Part shown: piece by piece, positions 1 through 8,913 of the stretch
How positions within the stretch are numbered: the stretch's first letter is position 1
Layout of the letters: each line of letters opens with the position of its first letter
From: Rhodocyclales bacterium
GTDB taxonomy: Bacteria; Pseudomonadota; Gammaproteobacteria; Burkholderiales; Rhodocyclaceae
NCBI GenBank assembly: GCA_016183655.1
Contig: JACPEH010000013.1
Span: 1 to 64,000, forward strand
DNA length: 64,000 bases
Direction: 5' to 3'
Notes under the pieces: model-generated
Told to the model about the DNA's origin: nothing
Seen by the model: only the letters and a program-made list of their open reading frames with translations
Database searches by the model: none
Made by a program: the position numbers and the translations under genes

Positions 1-111
1 GATCGGTTCAATCGCCAGGATCAGCGCGGTGGCGCCGAACGAGCCCCAGACGTAGAGGCCGTAGCCGCCCATCGCCAGGAAATCGGAGAAGCTCTGCCAG
101 TGGATGCTCAT
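1..111 (-). CDS. ccmD: CcmD, heme exporter small subunit (partial, C-terminus outside window)
   Basis: Thirty-seven residues are visible, beginning MSIHWQSFSDFLAMGGYGLY and continuing into a hydrophobic helix ending at the window edge. The short N-terminus with a G-G-Y-G segment before a single membrane helix is the usual look of CcmD, the small membrane protein that helps release holo-CcmE in System I cytochrome c maturation. The ATG overlaps the stop of the upstream ccmC frame as ATGA, so translation is coupled. The gene is read by position and pattern; being partial, it cannot be checked to its end. Confidence 0.8.
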   Translation of the reverse strand, partial: MSIHWQSFSDFLAMGGYGLYVWGSFGATALILAIEPI

Positions 112-775
112 TGCTTGCCCTCCGCCTGCAGCACGCCCTTCACCCACTCGCTGCCGCGTTCGCGTTCGAGCATGATGCCGCGCGCCCGGTAGAGGGCGAC
201 GGCGATGCTGTACATCCAGAAGCACAGCGCCATCAGCAGCATGCCCCAGAGCATCAGCGCGGCCATCGCCGGCGCCTTGGTCAGGCTGACCGACGAGCCC
301 TGGTGCAGCGTGTTCCACCACTTCACCGAGAAGTAGATGATCGGGATGTTGACCACGCCGACCAGCGCCAGCACGGCGCCGGCCTTGCGTCCCACACCCA
401 CCAGGTGCCCCACATCGGCTTGCCCCACAGCGCGCCGGTCCACAGCGAGAGGAAGGCCATCAGCGCCCCGGTGGGGGCCAGCGCCTGCGCCATCATGCCG
501 GAGAGGCGCGTGTTGTAGGCAAAGCCGAGGCCGGCCCAGAAGGCCATCACCAGGTAGATGAACATGCTCATCCACGAGGCCGGGACGTGCACGAAGATGA
601 TGCGGTAGCCCTCGCCCTGCTGGAAGTCGGTCGGCGCGACGACGAGGCCGAGCCACAGCCCGGCGGCGCCGAAGACGACGGCCGCCGCGGCGAACCACGG
701 AATCATCCGGCCGGCGAGCGGATAGAAGCTCTGCGGCGAGGCGTACTTGAACCAGTTGATCAGGCGGTTGTTCAT
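108..775 (-). pseudogene. ccmC: CcmC heme transporter, interrupted by an internal deletion and frameshift
   Basis: CcmC is the inner-membrane protein that hands heme to CcmE through its tryptophan-rich WWD domain. The N-terminal part (MNNRLINWFKY to WGTWWVWDAR) runs in one frame from 775; the C-terminal part (AGAVLALVGVVNIPIIYF to the stop) runs in another. The two meet near base 390. Against the usual CcmC sequence, about 27 residues covering LTSxL and the following membrane helix are missing, so roughly 80 bases appear deleted and the frame is lost. The gene starts 8 bases after the helical secreted protein gene, in the same long operon, and no ccmA or ccmB lies upstream. Either System I is inactivated here, or the read/assembly has an error. 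Gene identity is secure; the biological reality of the lesion is not. Confidence 0.85.
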
Positions 776-783
776 GGCTGCGG

Positions 784-1401
784 TCAGAATGTGGGAACGC
801 CCAATGCCTGCAGCGCCCGCGTCAGGAATCCGTTGGCGACTTCCATCTTCTTCACCGCATCGAGGTAGCGCCGGGTGGCCGCCAGCCCGATCGCCTCGGC
901 CTTCAGTTCCTCGGCGACGGCCATCGCCGCGGCGACGCGCTCACGCACGCGAGGATCACCCAACCCTTCGAGGTTCATGTTCACCAGCATGACGTTGCTT
1001 TCGAAGCGGCGCATTTCGTAGTCGCACTCGTCGGCGGGAGTGGCGAACGTCAGGCTGTGCGTCACCGTTTCGCCGGATTTCAGGCGGACCATCGTCTCGA
1101 TCGCCAGCCGCTTCGCCTGCTCGCCCTGCCGCACCGCTTCCGCCAGCCGGGTCTCCTTCGCCAGGCGGCGCGCGTCGCCGAGCAGCGCATCGATGCGATC
1201 CAGCGCCTCGCGCGAGTCGCGGCCGACGCGGTGATCCTTGCCCATCGACATCAGGATCGGGCGGTACGCGCCCACCTCTTCGTCGATGCTGCGCAGGGTT
1301 TCGCGCAGGAAGGAATTGCCCGCCACGTCCTCCGCGATCGCGCCATTCGCCATTGCAGCCGCCGCCAGCACCCCAAGCACCGCCTGTCCGCCACGACTCA
1401 T
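784..1401 (-). CDS. secreted helical protein, paralog of 10825-11745, unknown function
   Basis: The protein is 205 residues with an N-terminal signal peptide (MSRGGQAVLGVLAAAAMA, ending near AIAED). The ATG at 1401 is chosen because a strong GGAGGGGG Shine-Dalgarno sits just before it; the longer reading frame upstream lacks one. The mature part is predicted to be nearly all helix and has no CXXCH. Its second half resembles the secreted protein at 10825-11745: both have a K/R-SG-E/D-T-x-x-x-SL-x-FA segment followed by an acidic Y-E stretch and a long helical tail. It sits between the oxidase-like gene and ccmC in the cytochrome operon. A periplasmic chaperone, heme or metal carrier is possible, but nothing in the sequence settles it. 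Confidence 0.8.
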   Translation of the reverse strand: MSRGGQAVLGVLAAAAMANGAIAEDVAGNSFLRETLRSIDEEVGAYRPILMSMGKDHRVGRDSREALDRIDALLGDARRLAKETRLAEAVRQGEQAKRLAIETMVRLKSGETVTHSLTFATPADECDYEMRRFESNVMLVNMNLEGLGDPRVRERVAAAMAVAEELKAEAIGLAATRRYLDAVKKMEVANGFLTRALQALGVPTF

Positions 1402-1533
1402 CGCCCCCTCCTCTCGTTCCGGCGCAGGCCATGCCCGCGCGCAAATTCCGCTGCCGGACGGATGCCGCCCGACGTCTGCGCTACGCGGCGGAGAGTGCAA
1501 GATTCGCGCCATGACACTGGCGCATGCAGAAAA

Positions 1534-3366
1534 TCAGCGCGACGTGCCGCCGCGCTGCCGGTCGAGCTGCGCCTGCCACTCCCACAGCGCCGACTCGGCC
1601 TTGACCCGGTAGGGATCGTTGGCCGGAGCGCGGTGCAGGTAGGTGCGCATCGCGCCAAGGGCGCCCGGCAGGTCGTGCAGCCCCTCCAGCGCGACGGCCA
1701 GCCCGTAATAGGCGTTGGCCTGCTCGCGGCGCAGCTCGCTGGCGCTCTCGAAGAAATCACGTGCGGCACCGTAGTCCTTCAGTCCGAGCAGCGCGAAACC
1801 GGCGTTGACGTGCGCTTCCGGCATTTCCGGCGCCAGTTCGAGAACGCGGTGAAAGGCCGCCAGCGCGAAGTCGTACTGGCGCGAATGGAGCATCACCACG
1901 CCCTGCGCGAAGCGCGCGTCGATCTCCGCCTTCTTCTTCTCGGCAACGTGCGCGGCGGCAGGACGGCCGGTGACCGGCGCGCCGGCGTCGACGCCGTTGA
2001 GCAGCCAGCCGCCACCGATCACCACCAGCGCCGTCAGCGCGACCGCCAGCGGACGCACGTCGGCCCGGCCGCCCGGCCGCGGCCGCAACAGCAGGCGGCG
2101 CGCAAGGTCGCCGACGAACAGCAGCACCGCCGACAGCGCGGTAAAGCCGCCGCCGCCGGCCATGCCCATCGCCGCGTAGTAGGAGAAGCCGCCGAGCGCG
2201 ATTTCCGCATGCGTCGCCTTGCGCGGCACGCCGAGGCTGCCCCACCAGGCGAGGCCGGCGACCAGCAGGACGATTCCCAACCCATAGGCAAGCGGCAGCA
2301 ACAGCCGCCGCCGGCCGCCGGCAAGCGCGGTGGCAGCGACCAGGCGCCCGCCCCAGAGCAGGTAGGCCAGCGTCACCGCACCGACCGTGCCGTGGTAATG
2401 CGCCGGTACGGCGGTCGATTCGCCGCGGATGCCGGCGCCGACCAGGCAACCGGTCGCGAAGAGCATGATAGACAGCGCCAGCCCGGCTTCCTCCAGCGTC
2501 GCGGTGCCGGCACGCCAGCGGCGGACGATCCCAGCCAGCAACACGGCGCCGAGCAGCGCAGCAGCCGGCCAGATGCCCCAGCGCATCAACTCGGTATAGC
2601 CCTGGCGATGCGCAAACGAGCCGACCGGTTCGGCGATGCTCAGCCACAAGCTGGCCAGCGCCGGCAACGCCGCCGCGCCAAGCAGTGGGCGCAGCCAGCG
2701 CCGCGACGGCGACGCCGCCAGCGCCGCCTCGCCCAGCACCGTCCACGCGCCCATCATCAGCAGCACATGCGCCAGCTGCAGCGTATGCCCGGCCGCCCAC
2801 AGGCGGTCGTCAAGCGTCAGCGGCACGCCACCGGCCACGGCCGGGGCGCGCCAAAGCGCGAACGACAGTTCGCCGGCGGCGAGCAGGAGGACCAGCGCGG
2901 CGAGCCATGCCGTCACTTGCCACGGCGGCGCCTCGCGGCGCGGCAGGGCAAGGGCGCCGGCGAGCGCCGCCAGCACGACGCCGACGGCGAACAACGCGAG
3001 GCCACCGAGGAAGACCGCGCTGTCGAGCACCGGCATGTAATTGGCGAGCACCGGCGGCCCGCTCATCAGCATCGGCGACAGCAGCATCACGGCGACGCCG
3101 GCGGCGGCCATCCCGAACGCCGCGCGCAACGCGGGCGCGCTCCGGCTGCCGGCGGCCATTCCCCAGACGCCGGCAGCGACGGCGAGGAACCAGACGACGA
3201 CGGCGAGATCGACGTGCAGCACCAGCGCCGTGCGGAAAGTACCGCCGGAAAGGCCGAACAGCGGCGTCCGCGCCACCACCAGGGCCACCGCGAACAGCGC
3301 CGAGAGGCCCAGCGCGCCGGCGGCCAGCAGGAACCACGGCCCGCCGTTGCGCAGTCGCGCTTCCAT
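1534..3366 (-). CDS. heme-copper-oxidase-subunit-I-like membrane protein with C-terminal TPR domain
   Basis: The protein is 610 residues. Residues 1-460 form about twelve membrane helices with a histidine pattern like cbb3/NOR-type subunit I: H51 (HVDLAVVVWF), H194 in GHTLQLAH, H253 in FAHRQGY and the HxH pair H323/H325 in AHYHGTVGA. Residues about 480-605 are TPR repeats facing one side of the membrane. In canonical oxidases the H253 position is a His-His pair supplying two Cu-B ligands; here it reads His-Arg, so normal oxygen chemistry is doubtful. The ATG overlaps the ccsA stop as ATGA. Its place after ResB/CcsA and among cytochromes suggests a quinol- or heme-linked role in the electron pathway or in cytochrome assembly. 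The family is recognised by pattern only; the function is open. Confidence 0.7.
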   Translation of the reverse strand: MEARLRNGGPWFLLAAGALGLSALFAVALVVARTPLFGLSGGTFRTALVLHVDLAVVVWFLAVAAGVWGMAAGSRSAPALRAAFGMAAAGVAVMLLSPMLMSGPPVLANYMPVLDSAVFLGGLALFAVGVVLAALAGALALPRREAPPWQVTAWLAALVLLLAAGELSFALWRAPAVAGGVPLTLDDRLWAAGHTLQLAHVLLMMGAWTVLGEAALAASPSRRWLRPLLGAAALPALASLWLSIAEPVGSFAHRQGYTELMRWGIWPAAALLGAVLLAGIVRRWRAGTATLEEAGLALSIMLFATGCLVGAGIRGESTAVPAHYHGTVGAVTLAYLLWGGRLVAATALAGGRRRLLLPLAYGLGIVLLVAGLAWWGSLGVPRKATHAEIALGGFSYYAAMGMAGGGGFTALSAVLLFVGDLARRLLLRPRPGGRADVRPLAVALTALVVIGGGWLLNGVDAGAPVTGRPAAAHVAEKKKAEIDARFAQGVVMLHSRQYDFALAAFHRVLELAPEMPEAHVNAGFALLGLKDYGAARDFFESASELRREQANAYYGLAVALEGLHDLPGALGAMRTYLHRAPANDPYRVKAESALWEWQAQLDRQRGGTSR

Positions 3367-4184
3367 CAGACGGCCCCCTTGTGCGGCGAGGTGGAGACGA
3401 AGGGAACGCCGAAGAAGGTGAGGAAGGCGACGGCGAATACCGCCAGCACCATCAGCGCGCCGGTCCTCGGCGACAGGCGGAAGGTGACGCGCGCGTGCAG
3501 CGAGATGCCGAGCGCCAACCAGGTGATGAACGCCCAGGTCTCCAGCGGGTCCCACGCCCAGTAGCGGCCCCACGCGTCCTGCGCCCAGATGGCGCCGGCG
3601 ATCAGCATCAGCGTCTCGAAGATGAAACCGAGCGCCATGCAGCGGTAGGCCAGCTCGTCGAGGCGGGCATCGGCCGGCAGGCGCTGGAACCAGGCCGCGC
3701 CGCGCGCCGTGCGCCGGAGCAGGATGGCGCCGGCAAGGCCGACGGCGACCAACGCCGCGCCGAGGAAGACCTTGCCGAAACCGATGTGGATGAACAGCCA
3801 GACGGTGTGGTAGGTCGGCGGGAAATGCCCTTCGCCGGGGCTGGTCATCATCAGCCAGCCCATCATGATGAAGAGGATCGGCATCACCACGGCGGCGCTG
3901 GCGCGGATCGCGGCGATCCGCCAGTAGGCGATGGTGAAGGCCAGCATCAGGCTCCAGATATTGGAGGAGAGGATTTCGAACATGGTGATGAAGGGGCCGT
4001 GACCGAGGCGATCCCAGCGCACTGCGATCGACGCGGTATGCAGCGCCAGCCCCAGCAGCAGCAGCGCCAGCACCGAGCGTTCGGGGCGTTTCCTGAGCAC
4101 GACGCCGACGATCGCCAGCGAGCCGCACAGCACGTAGGCGACCAGCGCCGCCCAGAGAAGCTTCAGTTCAAGCAGTTGTTCCAT
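3366..4184 (-). CDS. ccsA: CcsA/ResC cytochrome c synthase subunit (System II)
   Basis: This 272-residue multispanning protein carries the WWD signature WAQDAWGRYWAWDPLETWAF and flanking conserved histidines, the heme-handling motif of the CcsA/ResC family. With ResB it forms the System II synthase that exports heme and attaches it to CXXCH motifs on the outer face of the inner membrane. The ATG at 4184 lies inside the end of resB (17-base overlap) and the stop overlaps the next start as ATGA, so all three are translated together. Encoding a private synthase next to so many heme proteins suggests it serves their maturation. Confidence 0.92.
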   Translation of the reverse strand: MEQLLELKLLWAALVAYVLCGSLAIVGVVLRKRPERSVLALLLLGLALHTASIAVRWDRLGHGPFITMFEILSSNIWSLMLAFTIAYWRIAAIRASAAVVMPILFIMMGWLMMTSPGEGHFPPTYHTVWLFIHIGFGKVFLGAALVAVGLAGAILLRRTARGAAWFQRLPADARLDELAYRCMALGFIFETLMLIAGAIWAQDAWGRYWAWDPLETWAFITWLALGISLHARVTFRLSPRTGALMVLAVFAVAFLTFFGVPFVSTSPHKGAV

Positions 4185-5199
4185 CGTCTTGTTCGCGATT
4201 CCACGGCCGTGCCGCGAATTTCCTCCAGTAGTGCCAGCCGAGCGAGAACGCCGCCGCCAGCGCCGCGGCCAGTAGCCACGGGATCGTCCAGTCGTAGAAC
4301 ACGGTGTAGCCCATCCAGCCGCGCAGCCCGACATACTCCAGGCGCCCCGCCGGCAGGGAGACCGACATCCCCGGCTGTAGCTGCCAGCGCTGCTCGCCGA
4401 TGCGCACGACGAGGTCGTGCTCGCCCGGCAGCTTGAACTGGTCGGCCTTGTCGGGGTCGAGAATGATTTCCTGAAACTGCAGCATCGTCCAGACGACGGT
4501 TGCCGTGCCCGGGATCACCCATTCCCGCGCCTGCCGGTACTCATGCAAGGGATATGCCGGCAGGTGCACCGCACCCAACTGCGGCACGCCACCAGCCGCC
4601 GGATGCCAGACGAAGGTCGGCGCGAAGCCCTTATTGTGGCTGGTATAGAAGCGATAGCCGGCGAGCACCAGCGGCTGCTGGTCGCCGATGATCCGCGTTT
4701 CCAGCCGGCCGGCGGCGTTGCGAAAGGCGACCTCGTTGCGCGTCGCGCCGCGGCGGATGCCCGGTGCGTAATCGATCGTGAAGCCGTGGCTGGCGAAGCT
4801 GAGCGCGGCGATCGCATCGCCGTGGAACGGCCCCGCCTCCCGGGTCGCCAGCACGCCGTCGAAGCTCCCGCCGTCGACCACTTCCGCCGCGCCCTTGAGG
4901 TAGGTGAGCCGGCCGAGGGCGACGAGCACGATGACGGCGAGCAGCGCGAGATGGAAGACGAGCAGGGGCAGCTGGCGGCGGAAGACGGCGTTGGTCAGCA
5001 TCGCCGCCAGCAGGTTCACGGCGCTGCTGGCAAGCGGGACGACCAGCGCCCACACCGTCCGGCTGTCGCTCAGATAGGCGACGCAGACGCCGACGAAAAG
5101 CGCCGCCAGGTTGATCAGCGCGAATTTCAGCGAACCGGCAAGACGCAGCAGCCGCACGCCGGCGCTGCGGGAGCCGATGGCGGAATCGGCGACGCTCAC
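4168..5199 (-). CDS. resB: ResB/Ccs1 cytochrome c biogenesis protein (System II)
   Basis: The 343-residue protein has an N-terminal hydrophobic pair of helices (SLKFALINLAALFVGV), further helices, a large periplasmic domain and a last helix near the C-terminus, the architecture of ResB/Ccs1. It partners CcsA in heme delivery to apocytochromes. The start is a GTG whose last bases form the TGA stop of the 11-heme gene (GTGA overlap); there is no ATG nearby, and the overlap pattern recurs throughout the operon. It is rather short compared with many ResB proteins (often over 450 residues), mostly in the periplasmic part. Confidence 0.88.
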   Translation of the reverse strand: MSVADSAIGSRSAGVRLLRLAGSLKFALINLAALFVGVCVAYLSDSRTVWALVVPLASSAVNLLAAMLTNAVFRRQLPLLVFHLALLAVIVLVALGRLTYLKGAAEVVDGGSFDGVLATREAGPFHGDAIAALSFASHGFTIDYAPGIRRGATRNEVAFRNAAGRLETRIIGDQQPLVLAGYRFYTSHNKGFAPTFVWHPAAGGVPQLGAVHLPAYPLHEYRQAREWVIPGTATVVWTMLQFQEIILDPDKADQFKLPGEHDLVVRIGEQRWQLQPGMSVSLPAGRLEYVGLRGWMGYTVFYDWTIPWLLAAALAAAFSLGWHYWRKFAARPWNREQDDGTTA

Positions 5200-7835
5200 G
5201 GCGGATTGGTGCAGCTCTCGTTCGAATCGCGCATCCAGCTGCGCCCGCTCTGGCCGTTGCCTGGCGAGCCGCTGGAACCGCAGTTCGTGTCCGACCAATT
5301 GCCGCTGGTCGCGAAGCTGCGCACCTTGTTGATCGCGTTCATGTAGTACGGTCCGTTGTTATAGGCGGCCGTGGTGTTGTTGCGCACCTGCGTTGCCGCG
5401 GCCTGGCCGCCTTCCGCCCCGACGTCGTTGAGGTTCACCAGCAGCGCCTTGTTCTTCCAGCCGTGCGGCACGGCGACGTGGCACCAGTTGCAGCGCATCT
5501 TGCCGATCTTGTCGGCGTGGTACGAATGCAGGTTGGGATCCTTGGAGCCGCCGAAGCCGCTGCTGCCGCCGCCGCGCGTCGCATAAAGCGTGTAGCTGTG
5601 GCACTTGAAGCAGAGGCCGTCGGCCTGCTGCCCGGAACCGGTGGCGTTGTTCCAGAGGCCCTTCAGCAGGAAGTTGTTGTTCGAGCCGTGCGGCCCCCAC
5701 GGGCTGCCGTTCTCGCCGCCGGCAGGAATCACCGAGTAGGTGCTGGAGGCGACTCCCGAACCGTGGCAGTCGGAGCAATACATGGTCTGCGTGCCGACCG
5801 CATTGCGCCACGGGTAGTTCCAGTTGCTGGCGGCGGCGTTGCGGACGGCGGCGGTGCGCCCGGTGCTGTCCATCACCGGATGCCAGGAGCGGTGGTTGTT
5901 GTTCTGCCAGCTGCTGCCGGCGCCGCTGTCGCTGGTCGTCACTTGCCCCTTGTGCGCGGCCGGCGCCTGGAACTCCTTGGCCTGGTTGGTGTACTGCGTC
6001 AAGTTGTTGGTGCCGCTCGGCGTGCCGCCGGTGAAGCTGCCCAGCGTCGGCCGGTTGCCGGTCGGATAGGTGTTGTTGTCCGAATAGCCGTAGTCCGAAT
6101 GGCACTTCAGGCAGATCTGGTACTCGCGCGTAACGTAGCTCGCCGCAGCGGTGGTGTCGGTGCTTGCCCCCGGATCGCCGCGCTTCACTGAATAGCTGGA
6201 GGGCAGGCTTTGGAACGAGGCCGAACTGTAGGTCGGCTCCACCCCCCAGGCCCCGCGCAGCACGCCGGAAGCGACGTTGGAATGGGTGGTGTTGGCGTCG
6301 TCGGTGTGCTTGTGCGTTCCCGAGGCGTCAGGCGTTCCGCTGAGCACGCCGGAGCCATTAACGCCGCGAAAATCCTTGAATTTCACCACGCGATGCGGGT
6401 TGTGGCAATCGGTGCATTCGGCGTGGCGGTTGGTGAGATTACCGAGGCCGAGCCTGGCGCGCGCTTCGAGGAAATCCTTGCCGCACTTGTTGGTGGTGCC
6501 GGTGCAGTCGGCGAAGGTGGCATCGTTGAAGCTACCGCCGATATCATGCACCTCGGTGCCCGCCGGCTGCGTCGTCGAGGCGATCGGCATCCGTCGCGAC
6601 AGCGTCGTGAAATCGGTCTTGATGTCGGGCACCGTAGTGACCGGCGTGATCGCGCTGCCAGCGCTGTTGGTGTGGCACTGGTAGCAGGTTTCCTCGATCG
6701 CCGAGCTGCCGCCGGATTTCGGCGTACCGACGCCGTCGGTGCCCTCGCGCAGCAGCCGGCGCGAGCCAGGCACGCTGTGCGTGTCGTGGCAGTTGAGGCA
6801 GGCCGCCTTCCACACCGGCAGGTTGGCCGGAAACTCGCGTTGCGTCGCCGCCGTGCTGGTGTAGGTCGGCGTCGCCACCAGCGGGTTGGCGTGCGCGGAA
6901 TAGGCCCAGGCGCCGCTGCCCTGGTTCTTGTTGTGGCAGGCCAGGCAGATGATGTCGCCGTCCTGGCTGTAGGCGTTGGCCGGCGTCGTTTCCTGGAAGC
7001 GGTTGAGGCGCAGGAACTTCTGGTTGCCCTTGGTGGTATCGGTTTCTCGGATGTGCGGATCGTGGCAGCTGGCACACTGGACCTGGCCGGCATCGGTGTC
7101 GCTGCCGGTCTTCTCCAGCGGCAGTACCGGTTTCTGCTGCTGGCCGGCGGCCCCCTGCGTGCGGTGGTTGCGCACGCCGATGATGCGCGTGCCGGCATTG
7201 ACCCATTCCCAGGTGCCGTCGGTGGCGTTCATTGTTGCGTCGCGCAGTTCGCCGTCGCGGTCGGTCAAGAGCTTGTTGTAGGTGACCGAAATCGGGTGGT
7301 CGTTCGACAGGTCGGTGCCGAGGAAGCGGGTGAAGCCGGTGGTCGTGCCACTGCCCGGCGCCATCGTGCCGCCGCCACCGGTACCGGAGAGGGCGATGCT
7401 CTGCGTGCCCTGGGTGCCGGTCGAACCGGCGCCGTTCAGCACGTTGACGTTGCCGACCGCCAGCGTGCCGTCGTGGCACGACAGGCACAGCTTGGAACTG
7501 CCGCCGGGCTGCGCCAGCGTGCCGGCGATCGCCTGCGCGTCGAGCGACGACGAGGTGTAGGTGGAGTAGGTGGCGCCCGACATCTGCTTGTTCCACAGCG
7601 GCGTCACCGCCGGCGTCGCCGCGTGCGGCGTGTGGCAGAAGACGCAGACCTGGGTTTCGCTGGTCGCCTTGACCGTGCGCGGATCGGCGCCGCCGCCGTA
7701 CCAGTCCTTGGAGAGGTTGTGCTTGGTCGCGCGCACGTTCGACTCGCGCGCCGACCAGCTGTCGCCGACAAAGGCCGTCAGGCCGACGGCGACGACGGCG
7801 CCCGCACCGAGCATCCGGAGAAAGACCCTATTCAT
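5196..7835 (-). CDS. 11-heme secreted c-type cytochrome
   Basis: The protein is 879 residues with a signal peptide and eleven CXXCH motifs: CVFCH, CLSCH, CASCH, CLACH, CLNCH, CYQCH, CTDCH, CLKCH, CSDCH, CFKCH and CNWCH. The first part (KHNLS, then CVFCHTPHAA, then PLWNK, CLSCHDGT, NDHPI, CASCHDPH) has the same order of motifs as the tetraheme proteins at 17133 and 19389, so it looks like a tetraheme module extended by seven hemes. The body is rich in Ser, Thr, Gly and Asn, typical of extracellular multiheme proteins. The ATG at 7835 overlaps the end of the NHL gene by 8 bases. It could be a conduit or a cell-surface terminal cytochrome. Heme count is read directly; location is inferred. Confidence 0.9.
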   Translation of the reverse strand: MNRVFLRMLGAGAVVAVGLTAFVGDSWSARESNVRATKHNLSKDWYGGGADPRTVKATSETQVCVFCHTPHAATPAVTPLWNKQMSGATYSTYTSSSLDAQAIAGTLAQPGGSSKLCLSCHDGTLAVGNVNVLNGAGSTGTQGTQSIALSGTGGGGTMAPGSGTTTGFTRFLGTDLSNDHPISVTYNKLLTDRDGELRDATMNATDGTWEWVNAGTRIIGVRNHRTQGAAGQQQKPVLPLEKTGSDTDAGQVQCASCHDPHIRETDTTKGNQKFLRLNRFQETTPANAYSQDGDIICLACHNKNQGSGAWAYSAHANPLVATPTYTSTAATQREFPANLPVWKAACLNCHDTHSVPGSRRLLREGTDGVGTPKSGGSSAIEETCYQCHTNSAGSAITPVTTVPDIKTDFTTLSRRMPIASTTQPAGTEVHDIGGSFNDATFADCTGTTNKCGKDFLEARARLGLGNLTNRHAECTDCHNPHRVVKFKDFRGVNGSGVLSGTPDASGTHKHTDDANTTHSNVASGVLRGAWGVEPTYSSASFQSLPSSYSVKRGDPGASTDTTAAASYVTREYQICLKCHSDYGYSDNNTYPTGNRPTLGSFTGGTPSGTNNLTQYTNQAKEFQAPAAHKGQVTTSDSGAGSSWQNNNHRSWHPVMDSTGRTAAVRNAAASNWNYPWRNAVGTQTMYCSDCHGSGVASSTYSVIPAGGENGSPWGPHGSNNNFLLKGLWNNATGSGQQADGLCFKCHSYTLYATRGGGSSGFGGSKDPNLHSYHADKIGKMRCNWCHVAVPHGWKNKALLVNLNDVGAEGGQAAATQVRNNTTAAYNNGPYYMNAINKVRSFATSGNWSDTNCGSSGSPGNGQSGRSWMRDSNESCTNPP

Positions 7836-8913
7836 TTTCTGCCCCGCCACCGAGGAACTGATAGACGACGATGCGTCCGTTGAAGGTATCGGCGAGGAAG
7901 ATGCGGTTCCGCGCATCGATCCAGACGCCCGAGGGCAGGTAGTACTGCCCGATGTTCAGCCCTGCGCCGCCGCCGATCGGCATCAGGAATTCGCCGCGGC
8001 GGTTGAAGACGAGCAGATGGTCGTGGTACGACTCGACCACGTAGACGTTGCCCTCGCCGTCGACCGAAATCCCCTTCGGCCGCACCAGGTTGCCGACGTA
8101 GGTGCCGCGCGTGCCGATCGTGCGGCGGAACTCGCCGGTCTCTGCGGAGACCACCTGCACGCGGGCGTTCATCGTGTCGCTGACGAACAGCTCGTCGCCG
8201 GCGAGCGCGAGGAAGGTCGGGAAGTTGAACTCGCCCTTGCCGTCGCCGCGCTCGCCGAAATGGCCGACCAGATTGCCGGCCTCGTCGAAGACCTTGATGT
8301 CGTGCGCATGGGTATCGGCAACGTAGAGGCGCTTGCGACCGGCATCCCAGGCGACGCCGGTCGGCCGCTGCAACACGCCGCGGCCGAACACGCCGAGGCT
8401 GTTGCCGTCCCTGTCGAGGCGGGCCACCAGCGCCAGCTCGGCGTCGGCGACATAGATGTCGCCGCGGCTGCCGAGCGCGATGCCGACCGGGGAAACGAAG
8501 CCCTGATAGCCGACCGCCTTGTCCCAGAACACCAGCTGCCCGGCGGCCGGGTCGAACACCGCCACCGCCTGCCGGCTGATGTCGGTGATGAGGATGCGCC
8601 CGCCCTCGTCGATGGCGCCATGCTGCGGCCGCTGCAGCACCTCCGGCGCGCTGTCGCCGCCGACCAGGCCGACCAGCCAGCGGAAGAAGCCGCCCAGGGT
8701 ATCCGTCTTCGGCTCCGGCCAGACGAAGTTCTCCTCGCCGGTGAGCTGTCCGACGTAGAGGTAGCGCGGCACCTCCTCCGCCGCCTGCGTCGGGAACATC
8801 GTTCCCTTGCGGCCGATCTCGACCTGCGCGCCGAACTGCAGCACCGGCCGCTCGCTGCTCGTGGCGCAGGCGCCGAGCAGCAGCGAGAGAAGGAGGATGA
8901 GCGGCGCCCTCAT
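7828..8913 (-). CDS. NHL-repeat beta-propeller lipoprotein
   Basis: The 361-residue protein begins with a lipoprotein signal (LLLSLLLGAC, lipid-modified Cys at residue 15) and continues as repeated blades of about 45-50 residues with GDIYVADAE, KRLYVADTH, DELFVSDTM, GNVYVVESY and NRIFLADTF, the NHL propeller pattern. Its ATG overlaps the stop of the second NHL gene (ATGA). NHL lipoproteins of this kind are common neighbours of multiheme cytochromes in metal-reducing bacteria, where they are thought to act as binding or assembly scaffolds at the outer membrane. No catalytic residues are evident. Confidence 0.85.
   Translation of the reverse strand: MRAPLILLLSLLLGACATSSERPVLQFGAQVEIGRKGTMFPTQAAEEVPRYLYVGQLTGEENFVWPEPKTDTLGGFFRWLVGLVGGDSAPEVLQRPQHGAIDEGGRILITDISRQAVAVFDPAAGQLVFWDKAVGYQGFVSPVGIALGSRGDIYVADAELALVARLDRDGNSLGVFGRGVLQRPTGVAWDAGRKRLYVADTHAHDIKVFDEAGNLVGHFGERGDGKGEFNFPTFLALAGDELFVSDTMNARVQVVSAETGEFRRTIGTRGTYVGNLVRPKGISVDGEGNVYVVESYHDHLLVFNRRGEFLMPIGGGAGLNIGQYYLPSGVWIDARNRIFLADTFNGRIVVYQFLGGGAENE

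Noticed and set aside
1057-3564. 835-residue open frame on the plus strand opposite the oxidase-like gene
   Set aside because: Its composition is Arg/Gln/His-rich with no domain, and the minus strand carries a coherent membrane protein with TPR repeats. High GC content makes long antisense frames common.
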